Shown here: one piece after another, positions 1 to 9,025 of the stretch | Layout: the number at the start of each line of letters is the position of its first letter | Numbering within the stretch: position 1 is the stretch's first letter | Assembly (NCBI GenBank): GCA_024228935.1 | Contig: JAAESX010000088.1 | Span: 1 to 64,000, forward strand | Direction of reading: 5' to 3' | DNA: 64,000 nucleotides | Origin: Pseudomonadota bacterium | Lineage (GTDB): Bacteria > Myxococcota_A > UBA796 > CAJQPC01 | Position numbers and translations under genes: made by a program | The notes under the pieces: generated by a model | What the model was told of the DNA's origin: nothing | The model's input: only the letters and a program-made list of their open reading frames with translations | Database searches by the model: none

Positions 1-584
1 AGCAGACACCAGGCCCCGATGCCGGCGTACCAGCCCGAGACGGCACAGGCCGCCATCGCCAGGCCGGCGAGCAGGGCTCGGGGAGCGGTGGGCTTGTCGA
101 CCACCCGGACCAACGCCAGTCCGGCCAGCGGAAGCCAGCCCACGCTGATCGCCTCGGAGCTCCCGTTGTGCAGGTGGCTCACGAACACCGGCGCGAGCTG
201 CATGGTCACGCCGGCGATCCACCCGCTCCCGCCCAGACCTCGCCCGAACGCCCGCCCGGCCAGGCCCGCGAACAGCGAGTGGCCGAGGCACAGCACCGCG
301 TACGCCACCACCGGACCGGCGATCGCCACGATGGGGAAGGCCAGGATCGCGTTGAGCGGGTCGGCCACCATCAGCTGCCCGCCGCTGGGGTGCTGGAGCA
401 GATCGGTGTGCAGCGGCAGGACGCCGGCGCTCAGCGCGTCGTGCACGAACCACAGCGACCAGATCGAGTTCCAGGCGTCCGTTCGCTCGCCGCCGACGAT
501 CCACGCCGCCGGGTCCAGCACCACCGGCCAGGTCAGGATCACCGCGATCGCGGCGTGCACACAGATCGGCAGCCAGCGGCGCAT
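1..584 (-). CDS. Polytopic membrane protein, GT-C/YfhO-like (3' end outside window)
   Basis: The reverse strand is open from an ATG at 584 to the window edge, giving the first 194 residues of a longer protein. It starts MRRWLPICVHAAIAVILTWP, an N-in transmembrane helix with basic residues first. A short acidic loop (GGERTDAWNSIW) follows, then several hydrophobic helices. An acidic first loop followed by many helices is the layout of GT-C-type lipid-linked sugar transferases and YfhO-like proteins. The gene at 32228-33904 has the same layout, so the two may be distant paralogues. The start lies 49 bases from the divergent sulfotransferase start. The C-terminal part is not visible, so the reaction cannot be stated. 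Membrane location is well supported; the family name is inference. Confidence 0.6.
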   Translation of the reverse strand, partial: MRRWLPICVHAAIAVILTWPVVLDPAAWIVGGERTDAWNSIWSLWFVHDALSAGVLPLHTDLLQHPSGGQLMVADPLNAILAFPIVAIAGPVVAYAVLCLGHSLFAGLAGRAFGRGLGGSGWIAGVTMQLAPVFVSHLHNGSSEAISVGWLPLAGLALVRVVDKPTAPRALLAGLAMAACAVSGWYAGIGAWCL

Positions 585-633
585 GCCTCAAGTCTCGCAG
601 AGCGCGACCGACGAGGGATCCCTAGGAGGCTCC

Positions 634-1491
634 GTGGACAACACCTGGACCCGGTTCGATCAGCGGTGGGGGCTCACCTCGAACACCATCGGCAGCGAGC
701 CGGTCTTCGTCCTGGCGGCGGGCTGGCGGAGCGGCAGCACGCTCTTGCAGCGACTGATCTGCAGCTCGGGCGAGATCCTGATCTGGGGCGAGCCCTACGG
801 CCGCGCCGGACTCATCCCCGCCATGACCCGCTCGGCGATGACGCTGCGCGACGACTGGCCCCACGCCGGGCACTTCAGCGACGACCTGACGCGGCTCCAG
901 GACAAGTGGATCGCGAACCTGTACCCGCCCGCTGCGGCGATCAAGAAGGGCTACGAGGCCCAGCTCGACGCGCTGATCGGTGAGCCGGCGCGTCAGGCTG
1001 GCTTTTCGCGCTTCGGCCTGAAGGAGGTGCGGCTCCACGGCCTGGACGCCCGCTTCCTCAACTGGATCTACCCGGACGCCCGCTTCGTCTTCCTGGTCCG
1101 CAATCCCTGGGACGCCTGGTCGAGCTGCAAGGGCAGCGACTGGTACCTGTCCTGGCCCGACCGCAAGATCAGCAGCGCCGCCCAGTACGCGAGCCACTGG
1201 CGCCGCGTGGTCGAGTCGTTCCTCCGCTGGCCGGGCGACGACGCGATCCTCATCCGGTACGAGGACCTGATCCATCCCGAGTTCGACCTCGAGGTCCTGC
1301 GCGGACACTGCCGGGTCGGGAGCCTGGACGGCAGCGTGCTCACCCGGAAGCTGCGCGGGATGAAGAAGCTGCCCGAGCCGCTCACGATGTTCGAGGCGCA
1401 GCAGATCCAGAGCACGGCTGGCGAGCTGGCCCAGATCTGTGGCTACGAAGGCCCGAGCGCCGGAGCACCCGGGCAGAGCGCGCGGATCTAG
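634..1491 (+). CDS. Sulfotransferase family protein
   Basis: This 285-residue protein looks like a PAPS-dependent sulfotransferase. Near residue 30, FVLAAGWRSGSTLLQRL fits the 5'-phosphosulfate-binding loop. Near residue 150, FVFLVRNPWDAWSS fits the 3'-phosphate-binding region. The GTG at 634 is chosen because a strong AGGAGG lies just upstream (624-629). The reading frame stays open for about 200 codons upstream, but that part is antisense to the membrane protein at 1-584 and is not convincing protein. Acceptor substrate is unknown; the neighbouring GT-C-like gene hints at glycan or lipid modification. The stop overlaps the convergent PmbA-like gene by 4 bases. Confidence 0.82.
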   Translation: MDNTWTRFDQRWGLTSNTIGSEPVFVLAAGWRSGSTLLQRLICSSGEILIWGEPYGRAGLIPAMTRSAMTLRDDWPHAGHFSDDLTRLQDKWIANLYPPAAAIKKGYEAQLDALIGEPARQAGFSRFGLKEVRLHGLDARFLNWIYPDARFVFLVRNPWDAWSSCKGSDWYLSWPDRKISSAAQYASHWRRVVESFLRWPGDDAILIRYEDLIHPEFDLEVLRGHCRVGSLDGSVLTRKLRGMKKLPEPLTMFEAQQIQSTAGELAQICGYEGPSAGAPGQSARI

Positions 1492-3158
1492 TCCTCGCTC
1501 GCGACCGGCGAGGGAATCACCCGGGCGTCGCCCCCGTGGTTCCCCACGAGCTCGAGCTCACTGACCAGCACCGCCGGCGCCTCCCAGCTGCCCGGCATGC
1601 CGCCCACCGCACCGATGTGGTAGCGAGCGGGCCCCGGCTTGCCGTCGAGCACCGCCGTCGGACCACTCGTCGGGCCAGCCATCACGATGTCCCGCAGCGC
1701 GCGGCGGTCCACCCCCGAGAACCGCAGGCCGCGGATGGGCTCCTCGGTCCCGTCGGGGTGCAGCAGCACGACCTCGTACGGCATCGTCAGCCCAGGCGGC
1801 GGGCCGTCGCCGGTGAAGAAGACATCGAAGTCCTCGCTCATGGCGGGGGGCTCGACGAGCTTCACGACGAGCAGGCCCTCGCTGCCGGCCTGGGCCGCCA
1901 TGCGGAGGCCCTTCTTGCGCAGAGCCTTGTCCGAGCGCGACCGATCCGGGGTCACCGTCACGATCGAGGGGTGGGCCTCACGACGCTCGGTGCCCAGGCT
2001 GCGCCCGTGACCGGTGCTCTCGCCGTCGGGATGGGCCGGGACGCGCGAGTGCAGCACGCTGCGCACGACGCCGTCGCTCACGACCTCGACCCGCTTTCCG
2101 CGCACGCCGTCCTGGTCGTAGGCGTACCCGCCGACCGCATCCAGGTTGGGGTCATCGACCAGCGACCAGCCCTCGGGCAGCAGCCGCCGACCGATGCGGG
2201 CCGTCGGGCGCTTGTCCACGATCTCCCCGAAGATGCCTCGCCCACTGGCCGGAGGAGGCGTCCCCAGCATCTCGGGAGCCGCGAGCTGGCGGAACAGCTC
2301 GACGCTGGCCGGCGCCTCGAACAGCACCGGGCCCAGGTAGTCGTTCAGGACCCGGGCCTCGTTCAGGCCAACCAGCCAGTCGGCCATCTCGCGGGTCTCA
2401 GCCAGCATCTCGTCGAGCGGCGGAAGGTCCGCCACGCTCTCGGCGACCCACCAGCGTCCATCGCGCAGGCGGCTGCCGTCCTCGTGCCGCAGGATGGCCT
2501 CGACGCGAATGACCGCGAAGCCCGTGGGCTGGGCGATCTTGCTGCCTTCGCTGTTCACCAGGACCCGCAGGCCCTGCCAGTCCCGACCGGCAGCAGCGCC
2601 GCTCTCGAACTCCGGGTACTCGCCGAGCACCGCGGAGAGCGCAGCCACGCGGTCCCGCAGGCCGTCGGCGTCCAGGGGGCGTGCCTCGGCAGACAGGTCC
2701 ACGACGGGCGTCGCCGGCCACATCGCGGGCCGCTCGTCGTCCTGGCCCTCGAGCTCGGCCGACTTCCGCGCCAGCTGCTCGACCGACATCTTGTAGGCCC
2801 GGTCCGTGGCGAGCCACAGCTCGCGCTCGATCGCGACCTGGACGTCCTCGATGGGCAGACGACCGCTGGTGACGCCGTCGCCTTCACCGAAGGCCTCGAA
2901 GTTGGCCGAGTCGAAGCTCTCGTCGCCCGACCGGATCTCCACGCGCAGCAGCCGGTGCGGCATGACGTCGTCCGTCATCATCGCGCCGAACTCGGCGAAC
3001 ATCGTGGCGTACGTGCCGTCGACGACCTCGAGCTGGACCCAGTGCGGGCCGTCCTCGCCGGGCAGGGCGAGCTCGGTCGTAGCGCGGGCGAGCTCGTTCT
3101 CGAGCGCCCCGACGATCTCCGGCGCCGGCTCAGCCAGCGCGAGTCCGATGAGCCACAT
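1488..3158 (-). CDS. PmbA/TldE-like protein, exported
   Basis: A 556-residue protein of the TldD/PmbA superfamily, the partner type that lacks the metal-binding HExxxH. The second half keeps family landmarks: a PTARIGRRLLPEGWSLVDDP stretch, then a Gly/Asp-rich YAYDQDG segment, then HGRSLGTERREAHPS, which resembles the HGR...P region of the family. The start is ATG 3158, fixed by TGATG overlap with the upstream tldD-like stop. The N-terminus MWLIGLALAEPAP is a minimal hydrophobic leader, so export is likely although classic TldE is cytosolic. TldD/TldE pairs form hetero-oligomeric metalloproteases. Here the two genes are translationally coupled, so a secreted or periplasmic version of that complex is the likely product. 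Confidence 0.75.
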   Translation of the reverse strand: MWLIGLALAEPAPEIVGALENELARATTELALPGEDGPHWVQLEVVDGTYATMFAEFGAMMTDDVMPHRLLRVEIRSGDESFDSANFEAFGEGDGVTSGRLPIEDVQVAIERELWLATDRAYKMSVEQLARKSAELEGQDDERPAMWPATPVVDLSAEARPLDADGLRDRVAALSAVLGEYPEFESGAAAGRDWQGLRVLVNSEGSKIAQPTGFAVIRVEAILRHEDGSRLRDGRWWVAESVADLPPLDEMLAETREMADWLVGLNEARVLNDYLGPVLFEAPASVELFRQLAAPEMLGTPPPASGRGIFGEIVDKRPTARIGRRLLPEGWSLVDDPNLDAVGGYAYDQDGVRGKRVEVVSDGVVRSVLHSRVPAHPDGESTGHGRSLGTERREAHPSIVTVTPDRSRSDKALRKKGLRMAAQAGSEGLLVVKLVEPPAMSEDFDVFFTGDGPPPGLTMPYEVVLLHPDGTEEPIRGLRFSGVDRRALRDIVMAGPTSGPTAVLDGKPGPARYHIGAVGGMPGSWEAPAVLVSELELVGNHGGDARVIPSPVASED

Positions 3159-4819
3159 CACGAGTCGTCCCCCGACACCGCGCCGGGTGGGTCGAGCAGC
3201 GGGGGTCGGTCGTTGCTCTTCTCCTTGCGCTGCACCTCGATCTCCTCGATCAACAGCGACGGGGCGACCGCGCTGACGGGCACCCAGCCGGACTCGGCGC
3301 CGCACATGCCGTTGAAGACCTGGGGGTCGTCGCCGGCCGCGACGATGCGGCCGAAGGTGGCCAGGGGCGTGCCGATGAGGTCACCGCCGCGCACCAGCTC
3401 GTCAGGCCTGCCGTCCTCGTAGACCTTCCAGACCGCGACGGGGCGGACGTTGAAGCTGTTGGGGATGACGCGACCGGTCAGCGTGAAGCCGCCCGTGATG
3501 TCCTCGACGATCAGCCCGAACTCCTTGTCCTGGGCCCGGATCTCCTCGACCAGCATGCCGCGGAGCTCCTCGTAGGAGACGGTCTCGCTGGCCTCGACGA
3601 TGAGGTTGCCCTGGCGCGCGACGACCGCGTTGCCCGGCTGCCGGCGTCCGTGGCCGTTGCTGACGGGCACACTCTCGATGGGCATGCGCGAGGTCAGGAA
3701 GGTCTCGAGCACGCCGTCCTGCACGAGCTGCACGGGCTCGGCGCGCGTGCCCTCGTCGTCGTACGGGTAGAAGCCGTTCAGGTCGACGTCGCCGTACGAG
3801 CCGCGGGTCGGGTCGTCGACGACGTCCAGGAACTCGGGGAGGATGGCCTGCCCGACCATGTCGGTGAACGTCTGGCCCTCGTCCTCGTCCTTCTGGCGGT
3901 GGCCCTCCATCCGGTGGCCGAAGATCTCGTGGAAGAACACGCCGCTGGCGCGCCCCTCGAGGATGGCCGGGCCGGTGTAGGGGTCCAACAGCGGCGCGTT
4001 CCGCAGGGCGACGACGCGCTGGGCGACCGTGTGCGCCATCTCCTCGACCTCGTCCGGGGTCGGCATGCCGTCGGCGGCGCGGGCGTCGACGTAGTCGTAG
4101 ACCTCGATCTCCATGCCGTCGTCGGCCACGGCGACACCCCAGACCGACACGCGGTACCGGATGCGAGGGTGCTGGATCAGCGCGCCTTCGCTGTCGGTGA
4201 ACATCAGGAGCCGGGTCTCGGCGACCAGCTCGACGTTGCTGTCGACGACGTCCGGGTACTCCAGGAAGACCGCCGAGGCGGACGTCACGACGCCCTCCCA
4301 GGCCTCCTGGTCCAGCTCGATGGCGACCGGCTCGCGCACGTCCACGATGGCCTCGCCCATGGAGAAGTCGGCGCTGGCGTCGTCGCGCTCGACCTTCACG
4401 GCCTCGTTCCCGCGGACCTTGGACAGGCGACGGACCGAGGACTGCCAGGCGTCGTCGGTCTCGCGCCACAGGATCCGGACCGTCGCGTCCACGTCGCCGT
4501 CGACGGGCAGCTCGATCTGGCTGCGGGACTCCTCGGAGAACCAGCTCCCGTCTCGGATCTTGTGGGTGTTGTCGAGCTCGGGCGTGCCGACCCGGACGTC
4601 CACGTCGGCCACCCGGCCGTTGGTGTCCACGCTGTGGCCCAGGGCGCCGTTGGTCCCCAGGATGCGCACGGTCTGCCAGTCCACCAGGCCGTAGCTCAGG
4701 TAGTAGGGGGGCTCCGGGGCGTCCGCGAGCGCCTCCATGACCCGGGTGATCTCACCAGATGCGGCGGTGAGCGCCGGGTCGGGCTCCGCCGCAAAGGCGA
4801 CGGACAAAAGGATCAGCAC
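3158..4819 (-). CDS. TldD-like metallopeptidase, exported
   Basis: A 553-residue TldD-family metallopeptidase. The signature is FFHEIFGHRMEGHR near residue 300, the HExxxH zinc site of TldD. It is followed by FLDVVDDPT and a GFYPYDDEGTRAEPVQLVQDG stretch that closely match the TldD fold. The start is a GTG at 4819 with GGAGG about 8 bases upstream. The first residues LILLSVAFAAEPDP form a very short Sec-type leader, unlike the leaderless cytosolic TldD of enterobacteria. It overlaps the PmbA-like gene by one base (TGATG), which fits obligate co-production of the two subunits. The substrate is not predictable; known TldD/E complexes process peptides. Confidence 0.83.
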   Translation of the reverse strand: MLILLSVAFAAEPDPALTAASGEITRVMEALADAPEPPYYLSYGLVDWQTVRILGTNGALGHSVDTNGRVADVDVRVGTPELDNTHKIRDGSWFSEESRSQIELPVDGDVDATVRILWRETDDAWQSSVRRLSKVRGNEAVKVERDDASADFSMGEAIVDVREPVAIELDQEAWEGVVTSASAVFLEYPDVVDSNVELVAETRLLMFTDSEGALIQHPRIRYRVSVWGVAVADDGMEIEVYDYVDARAADGMPTPDEVEEMAHTVAQRVVALRNAPLLDPYTGPAILEGRASGVFFHEIFGHRMEGHRQKDEDEGQTFTDMVGQAILPEFLDVVDDPTRGSYGDVDLNGFYPYDDEGTRAEPVQLVQDGVLETFLTSRMPIESVPVSNGHGRRQPGNAVVARQGNLIVEASETVSYEELRGMLVEEIRAQDKEFGLIVEDITGGFTLTGRVIPNSFNVRPVAVWKVYEDGRPDELVRGGDLIGTPLATFGRIVAAGDDPQVFNGMCGAESGWVPVSAVAPSLLIEEIEVQRKEKSNDRPPLLDPPGAVSGDDS

Positions 4820-4849
4820 GTGTGGACCTCCGAGGGGGAGGCGTAACCG

Positions 4850-5479
4850 TCAGTCGGCCAGCTGCCAGCGCCCCTCATCCAGTGTCAGACCCACGCCGTC
4901 CTGCCAATGTTCCGTCGTTATGTCGGGCTCCTGGCCCTCGAACTGCTGGGTGCGAACCAGAGCGTCGCCCTGGGGCTCGACCGCCTCGGTCCAGGTGCCC
5001 TCGAGGCTGTTGCTGCCCGACTGCGCCGAGGCATCGACCTCGTGCGACCAGGTCTCGTCGAGCGTGATGCCGACGTACAGGACCGGCTCGGCGAGTTCGA
5101 TGCGGAGCGAGCTGGTGTCCTCGCGGTCCCCGTCGACCGAGGTGGTCTCCTGCTCGCGCCCGAGAAGCCAGGTGCCGTCGGCGTCGCAGACCCAGGCCTC
5201 GGTCACGCTCTGGCGGTAGCTGTCGACCGTCTCGTAGTCGAGCTCGGAGCTGGACTCGGTGAGCCAGACGGTCGTGCCGTTCCAGTCGCCCTGCCCCGCG
5301 GTTTTCACGACACGCGTCGCGTCCGGACCGAACTCGGAGTCCACATCAGGCAGGTAGTGCCACTCGGCGCCGGGGACATCGACCGGCCAGATGTGGCTGC
5401 AGACGGTGTCGGCGAAGGGGTCGGGCTCGCCACAGGCGGCCAGGCCCAGGACCGAGAGAAGCAGGAGACTAGAAGTCAT
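4850..5479 (-). CDS. Lipoprotein of unknown function
   Basis: This 209-residue protein starts MTSSLLLLSVLGLAAC, a signal peptide with a clear LAAC lipobox, so the mature N-terminal Cys should be lipidated. The mature part is acidic, rich in Trp, Glu and Asp, and predicted mostly beta (for example WNGTTVWLTESSSELDYETV). I recognise no enzyme motif. It overlaps the end of the small acidic protein upstream by 11 bases and lies 30 bases before the tldD-like gene, so the four minus-strand genes 5834-1488 may be one operon. Confidence 0.7.
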   Translation of the reverse strand: MTSSLLLLSVLGLAACGEPDPFADTVCSHIWPVDVPGAEWHYLPDVDSEFGPDATRVVKTAGQGDWNGTTVWLTESSSELDYETVDSYRQSVTEAWVCDADGTWLLGREQETTSVDGDREDTSSLRIELAEPVLYVGITLDETWSHEVDASAQSGSNSLEGTWTEAVEPQGDALVRTQQFEGQEPDITTEHWQDGVGLTLDEGRWQLAD

Positions 5480-5834
5480 CCTCGTCCGGGTAGCCGTCCA
5501 GGCTGTCGAGCTCCTCTTCCATGCCGTCGTCGGTCCACGTGAGACCGCCGACCTTCTCGATGGCGACGACGACGTCCTCGCCGGTCAGCTCGAGCTCGTC
5601 GTTCTTGGCGAACTCGAACTCCAGGGCATCGTGCAGTCCTTCCTCGAGCTCGGCGTCGGTCTCGATGTCGACGACCAGATCATCGGTCTCGAAGTCGGCG
5701 TCTTCGGCGGCGACCTCGATCAGGCGCAGGCAAGCCTCAGCGAGGCTGGCCGCATCCGGGTCGTCGTTCTCCGTCTCGAAGTAGTCGTCGATGGCGATGA
5801 CCAGGGACTCGCGGATTTCCTGGGGAAGCTTCAT
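5469..5834 (-). CDS. Small acidic protein of unknown function
   Basis: A 121-residue, strongly acidic protein starting MKLPQEIRESLVIAIDDYFE and ending GYPDEDDF. No signal peptide or membrane segment is visible, so it is probably cytosolic. Predicted helices alternate with Asp/Glu-rich turns. The reading frame continues far upstream, but that part is antisense to the adenosine deaminase gene and is a shadow. The ATG at 5834 is the first convincing start; no strong Shine-Dalgarno sequence is visible. It overlaps the following lipoprotein start by 11 bases. I do not recognise a family. Confidence 0.6.
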   Translation of the reverse strand: MKLPQEIRESLVIAIDDYFETENDDPDAASLAEACLRLIEVAAEDADFETDDLVVDIETDAELEEGLHDALEFEFAKNDELELTGEDVVVAIEKVGGLTWTDDGMEEELDSLDGYPDEDDF

Positions 5835-5939
5835 GGACGGCCTCGACTGGCCCCGGAGTGGGGTCGGACACGGACGGGGTACCCGAACCGCTGCGCGGGC
5901 GCAAGTGTCCTGGGCTCGGGCCGTTGTTAGGGGCCTGTC

Positions 5940-7142
5940 ATGTTCGACGACAAGCTGCTCCGTGCGCTGCCCAAGACGGATCTCCATGTGCACCTCGACG
6001 GGTCGCTTCGGCTGGCCTCCCTCATCGAGATGGCGCGCGAGCGGGGGGTCGAGCTGCCGAGCTGGACCGAGGCCGGACTCTGCGAGCTCGTCTTCAAGGA
6101 CAGCTACAACTCGCTCGAGGAGTACCTGCACGGCTTCGCCTACACCGGCGCGGTGCTCCAGGACGCCGAGGCGCTCGAGCGAGCCGCCTACGAGCTGGCC
6201 TGGGACAACATCGACGAGGGCGTGAGGTACGTCGAGGTCCGCTTCGCACCGCAGCTCCACATGCGGGAAGGCTTCGGCTACTCCGAGGTGCTGCGCGCGG
6301 TGAACGACGGCCTGGCCCGCGCGATGCGGGAGCACGAGACCTCCGAGGCCGTGACCGGGGGCGAGCCGCCGTTCCGCTACGGGATCATCGTCTGCGCGAT
6401 GCGGTACTTCGACGACCGCTTCTCCCCCTGGTTCAAGTCGCTGTGCCACGTCCTGCACGAGAGCCCCGACGAGCACGTCTACGGCGAGGCGGCGCTCCAG
6501 CTCGCCCGAGCCGCGGTCCGCCTGCGGGACGACGAGGGCCTGCCGATCGTGGCCTTCGACCTGGCCGGGCACGAGGCAGGTTTCCCCGCCGCCGCGTACA
6601 AGCCGGCGTTCGTGCACGCCCACGAGTACTTCCTGAAGCGGACGGTCCACGCCGGCGAGGCCTACGGACCCGAGTCGATCTACCAGGCGATCGCCGACCT
6701 GAACGCCGACCGGATCGGCCACGGCTACCACCTGTTCGCCGCCGACAAGATCGCCGCCGCGAAGATCAAGGATCCCGAGGGCTACTGCGAGAGCCTGGCC
6801 CAGTACATCGCCGACCGCCGGATCACGATCGAGGTCTGCATCACCAGCAACCTCCAGACGAACCCGGAGATCGGCTCGGTCGAGAACCACGCGTTCCGGA
6901 AGATGCTCGACGCGAAGCTCTCGGCGACGCTCTGCACGGACAACCGGCTGGTGTCGCACACGTCGGTGACCCGGGAGTACCAGCTGGCCACCAAGGCGTT
7001 CAACATGACGCCGGGCCAGCTTCGGAACACCATCATCTACGGCTTCAAGCGGTCGTTCTACCCGGGCACGTACGCCGAGAAGCGCGCGTACGTCCGGAAG
7101 ATCATCGACTACTACGACGCGATCGAGCTGGGCGTCCGCTGA
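5940..7142 (+). CDS. add: Adenosine deaminase family protein
   Basis: A 400-residue amidohydrolase of the adenosine/AMP deaminase family, converting adenosine (or a related purine) to inosine in the cytosol. Zinc ligands and catalytic residues are visible in order: HVHLDG (His16 and His18), TVHAGEAYG (His and the catalytic Glu), RIGHGYH, and a terminal LCTDNR. The classic last motif is TDD; here the second Asp is Asn. I recall the same TDN form in actinobacterial-type deaminases, so activity is likely retained. Length matches the family. Its stop lies one base from the convergent oxidoreductase stop. The exact purine substrate is not certain. Confidence 0.88.
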   Translation: MFDDKLLRALPKTDLHVHLDGSLRLASLIEMARERGVELPSWTEAGLCELVFKDSYNSLEEYLHGFAYTGAVLQDAEALERAAYELAWDNIDEGVRYVEVRFAPQLHMREGFGYSEVLRAVNDGLARAMREHETSEAVTGGEPPFRYGIIVCAMRYFDDRFSPWFKSLCHVLHESPDEHVYGEAALQLARAAVRLRDDEGLPIVAFDLAGHEAGFPAAAYKPAFVHAHEYFLKRTVHAGEAYGPESIYQAIADLNADRIGHGYHLFAADKIAAAKIKDPEGYCESLAQYIADRRITIEVCITSNLQTNPEIGSVENHAFRKMLDAKLSATLCTDNRLVSHTSVTREYQLATKAFNMTPGQLRNTIIYGFKRSFYPGTYAEKRAYVRKIIDYYDAIELGVR

Positions 7143-7143
7143 G

Positions 7144-8763
7144 TCAGGGCCGGCTCATCAGCCCGCCCTGGATGGTCCGCACGTCGAAGCCGCGCTGGGT
7201 CAGCGCCCGGGCAGCGTCGTACGAGCGCTTGCCCGAGCGGCAGTAGAGCCAGAGCGTCCGGTCGTCGGGCAGCTCGTCGAGCCGGCCCCGCAGCTCCGAG
7301 AGCGGCAGGCTGAGCGCACCCGGCACGTGCTCGACGGCGAACTCGTGGGGCTCGCGAACGTCCACCAACATCGCGTCCGCAGGCACATGAGCCCAGTCCG
7401 CAGCGGGCAGGTCTCCGCGCAGCCGGTTCCCCGCGATCATGCCGGCGATGTTCACGGGGTCCTTGGCGGCCCCGAACTGCGGCGCGTAGCAGAGCTCCGA
7501 CTGCTCGAGGTCGTAGACCGTGCCGCCCAGCTGGATGGCCATCGCGATGACGTCGATCCGCTTGGCGACGCCGTCGGCGCCGACAGCCTGGGCACCCAGC
7601 ACACGCCCGTCCGCCGGGTCGTAGACGAGCTTCAGGTGCATCGTGGTCGCGCCCGGGTAGTAGCCGACGTGGTCCTTCGGGTGGAGCCACGCAGCCGCGA
7701 ACGGGACGCCGGCGCGGGTCAGCGCCGTGGCACTCTTTCCGGTGCTCGCCACCGTCATGCCGAACAGCCCACACACAGCGGTGCCCTGGACCCCTCGGAA
7801 CGCGACCGGCCGTCCGGCGAGCGCATCCGCCGCCATGCGACCCATGCGGTTGGCTGGACCCGCCAGGGGCGCGTACGTCGGCAGCCCGGTGACGCTGCAC
7901 GTGCTCTGGACGACGTCACCGACGGCCCAGATCCGTGGGTCCGAGGTGCGCAGGTCGGTGCCCACCTGGATGCCGCCGTGGGGACCCAGCTCGAGCCCAG
8001 CAGCCTCGGCGAGGGCAGCCCGGGGCCGCACGCCGAGACCCAGGATGACGAGGTCGGCCTCGAGCTCCGAGCCCGCATCGGTCCGGACCCGGAGACCATC
8101 GGCGTCCGCCTCGATCGCCGTCAGGGACTCGCCCAGGGCCAGGGCCACGCCGTGCTCGCGCAGGTGCGACTCGGCCCGGGCGGCCATCTCGGGGTCCAGG
8201 TTCGCGAGCACCTGGGGCGCCCGCTCGACCACGGTCACCTCCAGGCCCTTTCGGACCAGGTTCTCGGCGACCTCGAGGCCGACGAAGCCGGCACCGACGA
8301 CCACCGCTCGGGTCGCCTGCGTGGACGTCATCCACTCCTTCACCCGCCGAGTCTCGGGGACCGTGCGCAGCGTGAAGACACCTGGGAGATCGAGGCCCTC
8401 GACGGGCGGACGGAAGGCGCCCGCGCCCGTCGCCAGGACCAGCGCATCGTAGGGCTCGTCGTGGGTGGCGCCCGTCTCCAGGTCCAGCACCTCGACGACC
8501 TGTCGGTCCCGGTCGATCCGCGTGACCTCGTGCCGGATGCGGACGTCGATGTCGAAGCGCTCCTTGAAGCGCTCGGGGGTCACCAGCAGCAGGTCCGACT
8601 CGTCCGGGATGACGTCCCCGACGTGGTACGGCAGCCCGCAGTTGGCGAACGAGACGTGTGGCCCCTTCTCGAAGACGGTGATGCGCGCGCGCTCATCCAG
8701 GCGACGCGCTCGTGCGGCACAGCTGGCTCCGGCGGCGACGCCCCCGACGATGACGATGTTCAT
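7144..8763 (-). CDS. CoA-disulfide reductase / rhodanese fusion
   Basis: A 539-residue flavoprotein. The N-terminal GGVAAGASCAARARR is the FAD-binding loop. FANCGLPYHVGD carries the single redox Cys (Cys42) of CoA-disulfide and NADH-oxidase-type enzymes. VVVGAGFVGLEVAENL is the NAD(P)H-binding loop, and the dimerisation domain follows. Residues about 450-539 are a rhodanese domain with active Cys508 in LYCRSGKRS. Such CoADR-RHD fusions reduce CoA disulfides or CoA persulfides and handle polysulfide or sulfane sulfur. The start is ATG 8763, chosen for the GGGAGGT immediately upstream; an ATG 33 bases earlier lacks this support. Cytosolic. Confidence 0.88.
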   Translation of the reverse strand: MNIVIVGGVAAGASCAARARRLDERARITVFEKGPHVSFANCGLPYHVGDVIPDESDLLLVTPERFKERFDIDVRIRHEVTRIDRDRQVVEVLDLETGATHDEPYDALVLATGAGAFRPPVEGLDLPGVFTLRTVPETRRVKEWMTSTQATRAVVVGAGFVGLEVAENLVRKGLEVTVVERAPQVLANLDPEMAARAESHLREHGVALALGESLTAIEADADGLRVRTDAGSELEADLVILGLGVRPRAALAEAAGLELGPHGGIQVGTDLRTSDPRIWAVGDVVQSTCSVTGLPTYAPLAGPANRMGRMAADALAGRPVAFRGVQGTAVCGLFGMTVASTGKSATALTRAGVPFAAAWLHPKDHVGYYPGATTMHLKLVYDPADGRVLGAQAVGADGVAKRIDVIAMAIQLGGTVYDLEQSELCYAPQFGAAKDPVNIAGMIAGNRLRGDLPAADWAHVPADAMLVDVREPHEFAVEHVPGALSLPLSELRGRLDELPDDRTLWLYCRSGKRSYDAARALTQRGFDVRTIQGGLMSRP

Positions 8764-8818
8764 GTGACCTCCCTGTCGAGGAGAGCCACCAGGCATCCAA
8801 AGTGTGCCGCCGTGTTTC

Positions 8819-9025
8819 CTATGCCTTCAGCTCGACGACCCGCCGGTCCTTCGCGTCCAGCCGCTCGTGGCAGTCGCGCGTGAGCTCGATGCCACGCTCG
8901 AACACGGACAGCGAGTCCGACAGCTCCAGCTCGCCGGACTCGAGCCGGCGAACACAGGTCTCCAGCTCGTCCACCAGCTCGTCGAAGGTCGGGCCCACCG
9001 GCTCGACCAGCTCGTCGGAGCTCAC
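8819..9025 (-). CDS. xseB: Exodeoxyribonuclease VII small subunit
   Basis: A 68-residue protein matching XseB in length and pattern: TFDELVDELETCVRRLESGELELSDSLSVFERG, then a second helix with ELTRDCHERL. XseB is the small helical subunit that coats the XseA catalytic subunit of exonuclease VII, a single-strand DNA exonuclease. xseA is not in the window. The ATG overlaps the stop of the helicase-partner gene by 4 bases (ATGA), so it is the last gene of a DNA-repair-flavoured operon with the XPB helicase. Confidence 0.88.
   Translation of the reverse strand: MSSDELVEPVGPTFDELVDELETCVRRLESGELELSDSLSVFERGIELTRDCHERLDAKDRRVVELKA

Noticed and set aside
19..633. N-terminal extension of the sulfotransferase by about 200 residues
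   Set aside because: It is antisense to the membrane protein at 1-584, and the GTG at 634 has a strong Shine-Dalgarno sequence.
5835..6959. Long N-terminal extension of the small acidic protein
   Set aside because: It is antisense to adenosine deaminase and has shadow-like composition.
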